A model generated the notes under the pieces. It was not told the origin of the DNA. It ran no database searches and was given only the letters and a program-made list of their open reading frames with translations. From positions 466,485-530,484 of the forward strand of contig JAXCGZ010016982.1 in NCBI GenBank assembly GCA_037179515.1: 64,000 nt of DNA, written 5' to 3'. Made by a program: the position numbers and the translations under genes. Origin of the DNA: Halocaridina rubra (taxonomy: Eukaryota > Arthropoda > Malacostraca > Decapoda > Atyidae). This document shows, piece after piece, positions 53,557-64,000 of this stretch (position 1 is its first letter; every line of letters begins with the position of its first letter).

Positions 53557-54462
53557 CAGACACTCCCCACCTTACAAACGAGTTAGGTTCCAGAAGTCTG
53601 TTCATAAGTAGAATTGTTCGTAAGTTTTTTTTAAGTAAAAAAAAAGTACTTTACACTACATGCATATGCACTACTGTACAGTACTTACTCGTTGGCTAAA
53701 GACATTTAAATAAAACGAAGTATACAGTATTAATGAATTTTATTATGCTCATAACTTGATATTTTATAAGTACATTACTGTATACATGTTGGTTAGGACC
53801 AGAGAGGGCTGCAATTATTACACAAAGTTCCAGAACCCTTTGTTTCAGATATCACTGTTGAAAAGTGATAGAGTTTCTTCTCCCAAAGACTTAACAGCTC
53901 TTCTCCAGAAATTTTTTCAGCAATGAAGTACCTTTTCCTTGGTATATGAGCTGAAGACACTTCCAGTAAAGTGTCTTCAGCAAAGACTGTTTTTGCACTT
54001 GGTGTGCCATAGATGTTTCACCAACATACGAAATATTCAGAGATGTCTTCATTACCAATCAATTTCTATCAAACCTTGGAAGAGCACCAAGGCATAGCAA
54101 GTACAGAACAATATTTGCTGCACACAGTTTTCAGGATAAAGATGCTTGAACCTTTCTGGAAGTGGAACTTCCTGGTCTTCGTCTTTGGAAGAAGACGCTC
54201 TCTATCACTCTCTTCAATGGGGATATCAGGAACATTGGGTCCTGGAACCTTGTGTAATAATTAGAGTCCTCTCTAATGCGTCTTAACTATTAAATAAAAA
54301 ATATAGTATACAATATTAATGAATTTAAACACAGTAAAAATAATGTGATACACTGTACAGTAGTACAGTACATACATTAATGCATTAGTAGATATTGGGT
54401 AGGTTTTTGTTTGTATTTGTGAATGTTCATAACTCGGTTGTTCGTAAATAGGGGAGCTTCTG
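53557..54462. mobile_element. CAGACACTCCCC-type element, long copy with inner inverted repeat
   Basis: Left end CAGACACTCCCCACCTTACA; right end, inverted, CAGAAGCTCCCCTATTTACG, with TA after the right end. Compared with copy 2 it has about 580 bp more. That extra part is bracketed by an inverted repeat of about 40 bp (CCAGAGAGGGCTGCAATTAT at 53801 and its near complement ending near 54278) and by a duplicated subterminal text (gtatacagtattaatgaatt at 53720, and 54310). Confidence 0.7.
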
Positions 54463-55230
54463 TAAAGAATAGTGTTATTTTTAAGGAAACAAAGTATACT
54501 GTAATAAAAATATATCTTATTAAAGAAAATTTATGCAAATAGTCATATTTTCTAATAAAAGAGGTAGGAATTAGTATCAAGATCATGAGAGATGGATAAT
54601 ATTTTGAATAAACTCACTCTATGCAGCCTAATCAATGGCAAATGGTGAATAAGAAACTATGGTATATATTAAAGAATAAAATAAGATATTTCCAAGCAAA
54701 ACATCTGAATGACCTGTTCTACCTCTAAAGATACCAAATAAGCAAATATCCTAAACGAAAATGCAGTGAAAGCAAAAAATAGTCTATAACTAACTTGTCT
54801 TGCTTATTTACCACATCTCAAGTTCATCAGAGCATGTGCAGAGTGAATAGATGAAAGAAGTATTATTATATACTAAAAATTCTCTAGGAATATTTAAAAG
54901 TATTCACTCAAACTGCAGACTAAAATGCAAGCATGAGCAGGTACGTTGAAAGTGTGATACATCAATCTAAGTGTTACAGTGCTGGCCACCCTGCTGCATC
55001 TGCAGGATATGGCACCTCACTCAAAATAAAAAAAAGTGAAACAAACAATTCTCTTACCAAATATATATTCAGGTTATACTGATTCATTTTAAAAAATAAA
55101 AAAATATAAATAATGCCAAGTATACGCTCTCATATTCCCAGCCTCATTTTCATAATCAAATTCATACAGTAAACCTAAAATTTCATGGCATATGCAATAC
55201 AAGCTTTCAGTGAGGAAGTGAAACCCTACA
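54463..55230. other. B9D1 intron; nothing recognised
   Basis: No supported feature. Confidence 0.5.
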
Positions 55231-55800
55231 CAGGGGTCCTCAACTCACGTCACGTTTCCGTTCCCCAAGACGTGAGGTCACCCGATTTTCAGCGTAAGTC
55301 GGGACACACCTAAATAAGCACCTACGTCACCCACTTATGCTAACAGGGAAATAAAGTTCATAATCAAAGACATATATACAGTACAGTATTGCTTACCTTT
55401 ACTCCTGTGGTTGGCTTGCTCACTGGAAGGGGCATTGCAAGGGAGGGAGAGACAGGCTTATTGGGAGGAGGAAGCTGGAGAGGCTGAGACAGATGAGTGT
55501 GGAGAGGAAAAAGAACCTGCAGCAGGTCCTGGAGATACTGGAGCAGGTAAGTCTAGAGAAACAGCTGAGGTAGAGAGTAAATGATCTGTTGCTGGGAGCA
55601 ATACCTTCTTGAAAAAACGTTCCAGGCGAGTCTGCAAGGATGCCACCCTCTTTTCCTTTTGGCAACCTTTTTTTTTTTTATGAGTGTGACACCGGGACAG
55701 GCAGAAACTGTCCTCACCAATAAAGGCCCGGGCACGAGAAAATACCAAGACAAAGGAAAAGAAAAGGGTTAAGGACAAGGCAGAGATGAGGTAATGTCAC
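55231..55800 (+). mobile_element. CAGGGGTCC-type Tigger-family element with transposase-tail remnant
   Basis: The left end CAGGGGTCCTCAACTCACGT is followed by the same blocks as 45803 (agcgtaagtcgggacacacc, then acctacgtcaccc). The minus-strand frame 55778-55458 encodes RVASLQTRLERFFKKVLL followed by a Pro/Ser/Ala-rich tail; RLERFFKK-type ends are typical of Tigger transposases. It is homologous to 17940-18107. The right end was not found and may be cut by the LINE at 55850. Confidence 0.6.
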
Positions 55801-55849
55801 ACATAGGAAAACGACACACAGAATAAACAGTCAAAGTACAGAGGACTAG

Positions 55850-58800
55850 GCTCTAAGATGACGATAGATCTGCTTTTTGAAGGATAAAAGGTCATAAGAA
55901 TTAGGAAAGACAGAAGGAGGAAGGGAAGAGAGTTCCAGAGTCTGGAGGTAGATGGGAAGAAGCAGTCGCTGCAGCGACCAATCCGCGAGCTACAAATCTA
56001 CACAAAGTACCTGTGAGATGAGGCCGCTTGGCGAGTGTTACGTGGCCTCGGCAGTAGGGGAGGGATGTAACTCACCAATTCATCAGAGTAGCGATGGAAG
56101 TAGTAGCGATAGAAAAGAGAAAAGGAAGATACCTTACGGCGAAGAGAGAGAGAATCCAGATTAGAAGTAAGAGAAGGATCATTAATGAGTCTGACTGCCT
56201 TAGATTCAACACTATCAAGAAGATAAGTATAAGAAGAAGCACCCCAGATGTGTGAGCAGTATTCTAAGCAGGGACAGATAAGACCTTTAAAAATTTTAAG
56301 TAACCGCAAAGAGGAAAAGTAATGATGAAAACAAAACAAAACCCCCAATTTTTTGGATTAAGATTTAGAAATTTGGATTATGTGATTACTCCAAGACAAG
56401 TTGGAGGCTATATGGATTCCTAATATGTTGATAGAGTTAAGAGGGTAAATTTCGTTAGTTTCGAAGACAATAGGGTTATCAGAAGGAAAAGAAGATAAAG
56501 AGATAGCCAAAAACTGAGTCTTGGAGGCACTGAATTTAACTAAATTTTGAGTGCCCCCCTCAGATACTCTCTGCAAATCGGAGTTAAGAGTAAAAGAAAG
56601 AGTGATACAAGACTGATTACGAGTAACAGATCAAGGATGTGCGGAAAATACTTAGGAAAAGTGAAGGGTAGAATCATCAGCAAAGGCATGAAGAAGAGAG
56701 GAAGATCGGGATTTTATAAGATCATTGATGAAGAGAAGGAACAGAGTAGGTGAAAGAACAGAGGCCTGTGGAACACCGCTGGTAACAGAGAGAGGGCTAG
56801 ATGTCGTGCCATCAACAACTACAGATATAAAACGGTCAGTAAGAAATCTGGAAATCAGAGAACAGAAGGAAGGGGTAAAGCCATAGGCAGGGAGTTTGGC
56901 CAACAGAGCCTTGTGCCAGACTCTGTCAAAAGCCTTAGAGATATCAAGGGCGACAACAAAGGATTCCCCATAGTTCCTCAGAGAAGATGACCATACATGA
57001 GTAAGATAGGACAGGAGATCACCAGTGAATCTTGCCTTGCGGAAGTCATACTGGTGATCGGATATAAGTGAGTTAGATTCAAGGCTTTTCAAGAAGTGGG
57101 CATTGAGCAAAGTATCAAAAACTTTAGCAATAGAGGAGGTTAGGGCAATAGGTCTGTAGTTTGAAGGAATAGAGCATTCACCCTTCTTAGGAACAGGTTG
57201 AACTAGAGCATGCTGCCAAGATGAAGGATAGATACTGGTTGACAAAATGAGGCGAAAAAGATGGCAAAGCACGGGAGCCAGTTTATCTGCAAACTCCTTA
57301 AGAAACCTTGCAGGGATACCATCGGGACCAGATGCCTTGTTCGTCTTTAGCGAGCAAAGAACCTTATGAACTTAGCGTGCAGAAAGGATAAGGGAGGGCA
57401 CAGGGTTAAAGAGGGGTAAAGATTGAGGAACAGATGCGCTGGAATCGTTGATAGAAGAGCTGGCAAACAAATGAAAACCAAAGAGAGTGGCTTTGTCAGT
57501 GGGAGAGCAAGCTATAGAACCATCAGAACGAATGAGAGGGGGAGAGCTTGAGTTACAGAAGAATTTTGGAGAGGTTTTTGGTAAGGACCAGAAGCATTTG
57601 TCAGTGGGAGAGGAGTTAAGGTCATCAACTTTCCTTCTTATAAAGGAAGCCTTAGACCTTCGAATCTGAGCTGTACAGCGATTCCTAGCTATAATAAAAG
57701 CAGAGCGAGTTAAATCAGAAGGAGAGGCTTGGTAAGATCGGTGAGCCTGATTCCTAGCCTGGATAGCCATGGAGCAGGCACGGTCAAACCAAGGTTTAGG
57801 GGGAGAGAAAGTTTTTGTAGAAGAGGGGTTGTACGCCTCCATTCCCGCAGTCATGATCTCGTCAACTTTTAGAGCTACATGATCAGGGTTGCAGGACCGA
57901 AAGCAGTAGTCATCCCATGGGAAGTCAAAGAAGAAGTTACGCAAATTTTTATGTTGGGTACGCTCAAAGTGCCAAAGGCGGCACTGAGTAGGAGGGATTG
58001 GTGGAGGGGGAGCGAAAATGGAAGAGACTGAGTTCATAGAGTGGTCAGATTTACCAAGAAGGGAAAGCACAGAATAAGAGTAGTTTGAAGGGTTAGAAGT
58101 AAAAAATAGGTCAAGAGTGTTTGCAGCATGTTCATGACGATCAGGAACGTGAGTGGGATGTTTGATAATTTGCTCAAGATCATGAGTAATAAGAGAAAGC
58201 AAGGGCCTCACTTCCTCCCACATCAGTGTGAGAAGAATGAAGCCACTCACTGTGGTGTACTTTGAAGTCTCCAATGTAGAGAAATTCGGCATGTGGGTGA
58301 GAAGATAGCAAGGACTCATGGCACGAGGACAGATATTCAAAGAAAGACACAAACTCGGTGGAGTTTGGAGAACAGTAGCAGAAGCAAAGGAAGATAGTGG
58401 TAGTGGAGAGATAGACTTTTAGCCAGAGAACATCAATGTCAGGAGATTCAAGGTCCTTGAGCCTCGCAGTAGGAGTGTTAGTGTTGCAGTAGGCTCAGAC
58501 CCCACCTTTGGAACGAAAACGAGTATACAGATTATAGTGAGAGATTTGAAATGGGTCAGTGGAAGCATGTACTGTATAGACAGCTGGGTTTCAGATAGGA
58601 GGAGGAGGTTAGGGAGGAAAGTACCCAAGTGCTGTTCCACAGATGAAAGATTAGAGTTCAGCCCACGAATGTTAGAGATAGTGAAGAGTAAAAGAAGTAG
58701 ATTTATTGGGAGGTGCAAGGTTAAGGGCAGAACCATAACTACCACCAGGCGTGTCTGCCGTCAAGCCAATAGTGTAGTCAACACGATCCCCGGAGATTCT

Positions 58801-59030
58801 TCGCACCCCTCTATGCCGGGTACTGGGGGCCATTAGCTGTGGACCTTCCATAAATAATAACAAATGTGAGGAAAAAAAGAGAGAAAAAGAGACAGATGTA
58901 GGGAATGTTGTGACTTGTCAGATGTAATGGAATAGCAAGAGATGTGTAATGAACACACCAGAATATTCAGTGTAGATGTAGGCATGAGGAAAGAACCGTC
59001 CTGAAGGAAGACTCAACCCGGAACTGTCTG
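55850..59030 (-). mobile_element. Jockey-superfamily (I/Daphne-style) LINE, nearly full ORF2, inactive
   Basis: From the right: a 5' UTR (59030-58860), an endonuclease start at 58745-58419 (SNIRGLNSNLSSVEQHLG, then LLLLSETQLS with the catalytic E), the endonuclease end and linker at 58352-57372 (CFWSLPKTSPKFF), the RT at 57272-56652 (NYRPIALTSSIAKVFDTLL, motif A VVALDISKAFDRVWHKAL, SGVPQASVLSPTLFLLFIND, catalytic FADDSTLHFS), then 56576-56358 and the C-terminal end 56348-55998 (YCSHIWGASSYTYLLDSVES), closing SFKKQIYRHLRA near 55856. At least four frame breaks and stops interrupt it. The motif-B G-to-A change (PQAS for PQGS) would itself weaken activity. The clade assignment within Jockey/I/Daphne is tentative. 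Confidence 0.9.
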
Positions 59031-59039
59031 GACCAGTCC

Positions 59040-59340
59040 TTAGTGTACCTGGTAATGTTGGGATCCTCAGCCTAAAACTTAGTCACAACTTCCTCAATCA
59101 GGGCAAAACCCTCTTCCATACCCTTGCCTATAAATCTCTTGGACTCTCAAGTCGGCATTTCTTCCTCCTCTATAATCATCTGGTTCTCCAGTTGAATGAG
59201 GTCCTAAACAGACAACTCCTCTCCATGAGATTCTAGCAGCTCTGTTACATCATCAGCCCCCACCTCCAACATAAGCTCCTTACTCTAGGCAACAACGCTC
59301 TTGGTGACAGCCTCAAAGTTTGAATCTACAATAATGTACT
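59040..59340 (-). mobile_element. Tigger-type transposase C-terminal remnant
   Basis: The minus strand reads SKELMLEVGADDVTELLESH, GEELSV, a stop, then DLIQLENQMIIEEEE and GFALIEEVVTKF. The D-V-x-E-L-L-E-x-H-x-E-E-L-(T/S)-x-x-D-L-I-x-L pattern is the conserved C-terminal helix region of Tigger/CENP-B-like transposases. The neighbouring DDE core is absent. Confidence 0.65.
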
Positions 59341-59394
59341 GCATATGTATTTGGTAATTTTGTAAGTATATTCAAACTAGGTCCTTCACATAAC

Positions 59395-59705
59395 CAAATA
59401 AATAAATAATAGCATTAACTTGATAAATATACACACAAAAATGCCACGTGATGACGTATTCTTCCGCAACAGTCAACAAACTGTTTCACATGAAGATCAT
59501 ATTTGCGACTATGTATATGGTGATTTATAAATAATTTCAAATTTGGCCCTTAACATAAACAAATACTGTAAATAAATAAATAAATATATAACAGCATTGA
59601 CTTGATATATACGCACACAACAATGCCACATGATGACGTATTCTTCTGCCACGCTCAACTAACCGTTCAGCATGCGAAGTTCGTATTTACAACGCCAACC
59701 ACAAG
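59395..59705. repeat. Tandem duplication, two units of about 181 bp
   Basis: agcattaacttgat to catgatgacgtattcttc at 59411-59470 recurs as agcattgacttgat onwards at 59592, with about 15 percent divergence judged by eye. Each unit begins with (AAAT)n. Confidence 0.75.
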
Positions 59706-60096
59706 GGTCAAAAAATTATTTACTAATAATTTATGGGAGATACATTAACTTTCATGAAAAAGAATAACCCCTGGCCTAACAGCTCTTCTTGCTACTAGGA
59801 CCACACTACATTTGTAGTATCCTAATATTCTAATGAATTTGGTAGGATATGGCATTTTGAATGATAAAATAACAACTTAATATGCATCAATATAAGGAAA
59901 AGCAACATACAAAGCATTATTGTAAACTACTGAGTGTTTTTAAGCATCTGTTACAAGTATTTCCAGGTGGCAAAAGTATGATTATACTTTATTATTTAAG
60001 TTATATTCAACATTATATATTAAAGAGCTTACAAAAGAAACATCTCCAAGTCTAATTTATTGAGCCATGTCAAAACGTAACTGCAATTTAACTTAC

Positions 60097-60205
60097 TTGC
60101 GTTTATGTAAACCAGGAGTCAAAGGAAGGTGACATACAGTATATCCAATTATGGTGTCATTACCAAATAAGTCATTTCCATAAACACTTAGTACTATTTG
60201 TGGCC
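60097..60205 (-). CDS. B9D1: B9D1 exon (B9 domain core)
   Basis: The exon has 109 bp. It begins with GG, completing W, and ends CGC AA before gtaagt. It encodes [20 protein letters not shown] followed by [15 protein letters not shown], the most conserved strand pair of the B9 domain. The frame matches both neighbours exactly. It is too short and split to appear as an ATG-started open frame. Confidence 0.95.
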
Positions 60206-60315
60206 CTGAAATAATTGAAAAACTTATTATGGACAATTCCACATAATCATATATTACTTTACTGGTAATTTATACACAAAACTATGTTACACATAGTGTA
60301 GTGTGTGGAGATATG
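60206..60315. other. B9D1 intron spacer
   Basis: No feature; sequence just upstream (transcript sense) of the B9 core exon. Confidence 0.5.
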
Positions 60316-60565
60316 TAGCTCGCAGATTGGTCGGTGCAATGGCTACTTCTTCCCTTCCACCTCTAGACTCTGGAACTCTCTTACTCCTTCTGTCTTCCCT
60401 AATTCCTATGACTTATCTTCCTTCAAAAAGTGGGCCTATCATCATCTAAGGGTCTAATCCTGCCATATCTCTAGGTCTTCATTACTTTGATTATTTTTTC
60501 AGCCTATCCTTTTCCTATGATATAAATGGAATACAGGTGTGAAAGTCTTTCTCCCTTGTTACATG
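60316..60565 (+). mobile_element. 3' end of the Jockey-superfamily LINE, plus orientation
   Basis: agctcgcagattggtcggtg onward matches the reverse complement of about 55990-55850: LADWSVQWLLLP, then TLELSYSFC, corresponding to LADWSLQRLLLP and TLELSSLPP, then the FKK-type end as ttccttcaaaaag. It is a 5'-truncated copy of a few hundred bases. Confidence 0.75.
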
Positions 60566-60703
60566 GATATTCCTTTTAGTAGTCTCCTACAGCATACAGG
60601 GTATGCATAGGCAGAATTATTTCTCTCCTAATACCAAAGACTGCCAAAGGTATCAAATATTGACAAGTCACGATATTCCAAGTAATAATCAAATTAGTAG
60701 AAT

Positions 60704-62197
<1,494 letters not shown>

Positions 62198-62278
<81 letters not shown>
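62198..62278. repeat. (TG)(TA)n array, right flank of Tigger copy 2
   Basis: About 75 bp of AT after a short TG start; the continuation of the array interrupted by the element. Confidence 0.95.
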
Positions 62279-62281
<3 letters not shown>

Positions 62282-62945
62282 AGATAAGGATAAAAAACTC
62301 AAATTTGGCATCCATTAGATGAAAAATCAACACTTGGAGGAAGGAAACATGGAATATATAAGGCTCAATAACGAAAAAATAAATAGCACAAGTTAACCAT
62401 TAAATGCCATCCTAACTATATACTGTATAACAAAAAATTATATCAACAGAAAAGAACTTACAGGCAATGCAACAAGCTCTAAAAATTAGTCCAATGTTCA
62501 AAAAAGGAAAAATTGAATACCAATACATGTCGGCCAATCTGCAGCCACTATTTCTTGGTGCAGCTTTTAAGAGATGCTTCCTCTGTGGTAGCTTGGGTGT
62601 ACAGTATAGTTGGTGGGTTGGATCATCAAGAATAGTTTATTAGATGTCCTGAACTGGCTTCATCCAAAAACAGCATGAATATTCAAAAACACCAAAGTGA
62701 AAGTCATTGGTGGAAATGTCTATACTTATGCTTATCAAGACTAAGGATACACACCAAAAATGACGAATATTCACCAGTACCTTAATAATAATAGATTGAA
62801 TTAAAAAAAAATTTACAGTGCAATACAGAAAACATAAGTAACGACAGGTACTAAAAAGGGGGTATAAAACTACATTTTATACTTGTCAAACAAGGAAATG
62901 TCAATACAGTAGTGTTAAAAGAGAAAAACAGCAGAAAATACTTAC
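62279..62945. other. B9D1 intron; nothing recognised
   Basis: AT-rich sequence up to the donor of the first visible exon. Confidence 0.5.
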
Positions 62946-63057
62946 AACCATAAGGATTGGTGGATTTAAAGGTAATATCAAGTGGAAAATTCCAAACAAA
63001 TATCTGACGACCGTCATCACTTCTCCGACTCATCTGTGATACACACTCATCAAGACC
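62946..63057 (-). CDS. B9D1: B9D1 exon (start of B9 domain)
   Basis: The exon has 112 bp: 37 codons plus one base. It starts after ttttcag and ends at GGT T before gtaagt. It encodes [20 protein letters not shown], then [17 protein letters not shown]; the split W codon is completed by the next exon. On the transcribed strand only about 18 bases separate the acceptor AG from a roughly 410 bp (AT)n array, so the pyrimidine tract and any branch point are squeezed against it. Confidence 0.95.
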
Positions 63058-63073
63058 CTGAAAATTAAAGAAG

Positions 63074-63767
<694 letters not shown>

Positions 63768-64000
63768 GAATAATTTTTTTTACCCCGACCATGACTCGAA
63801 CCTAGGACTTATGATTAATAAGTCAAGGCGCTACCACTACACCACAGAAGGTTAAAAGGTGTAGTGGTAGCGCCTTGACTTAGTAATCATAAGTCCTAGG
63901 TTCGAGTCCCGGTCGGGGTAAAAAAATTATTCATGTTTTCACATATGTAATGTGCTTGCTTGGTTATTTCATGGCCCGAATGAGATAGGGACTTGAATTA

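Overview
This is eukaryotic, AT-rich, intron-rich and very repeat-rich DNA. It has pure (AT)n arrays up to about 410 bp, many 5'-truncated CR1/L2-like and RTE-like LINEs, DIRS-like retroelement pieces, several Tigger/pogo DNA transposons and a tRNA-headed SINE-like repeat. This mixture, with long introns, fits an arthropod and most probably a decapod crustacean; the organism is inferred from style, not proven. Two host genes can be read. They point towards each other and both run off the window. | Gene 1 (+ strand): nine exons between 2305 and 31081 encode about 520 residues of the C-terminal part of a WD40-repeat protein. It looks like the NACHT-WD40 (NWD1/NWD2-like) family. The 5' part, including any NACHT domain, lies left of the window. 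All splice junctions keep frame, and the last exon (30916-31081) is inferred from phase and acceptor quality. Gene 2 (- strand): four exons between 63057 and 44965 encode B9D1, the B9-domain protein of the ciliary transition zone, from its second quarter to the stop codon. The first exon(s) lie right of the window. | Layout: 1-2.3 kb, RTE-like fragment and a small retroposed insertion; 2.3-4.2 kb, gene 1 exons 1-3; 4.2-12.1 kb, one intron holding two (AT)n arrays, a CR1 copy inserted antisense inside another CR1 copy, an RTE-like LINE and a Tigger element; 12.2-19.7 kb, exons 4-8; 19.7-30.9 kb, a large intron with a CR1 cluster and a 1.6 kb Tigger element; 31-45 kb, the interval between the two convergent genes, with LINE and DIRS debris and one unassigned minus-strand candidate exon; 45-63 kb, B9D1 exons separated by introns with MITE-like elements, DIRS pieces, a 339 bp nearly perfect palindrome, a long Jockey-superfamily LINE and a second Tigger copy inside an (AT)n array; 63.1-64 kb, the longest (AT)n array and tandem plus inverted copies of a tRNA-derived repeat. 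| I see no operon-like or defence-like cassette and no wholly new system. The most unusual objects are the 339 bp palindrome in a B9D1 intron, the tRNA-headed tandem/inverted array at the right edge, the (AT)n array almost touching a B9D1 splice acceptor, and the repeated use of (TA)n arrays as insertion sites.
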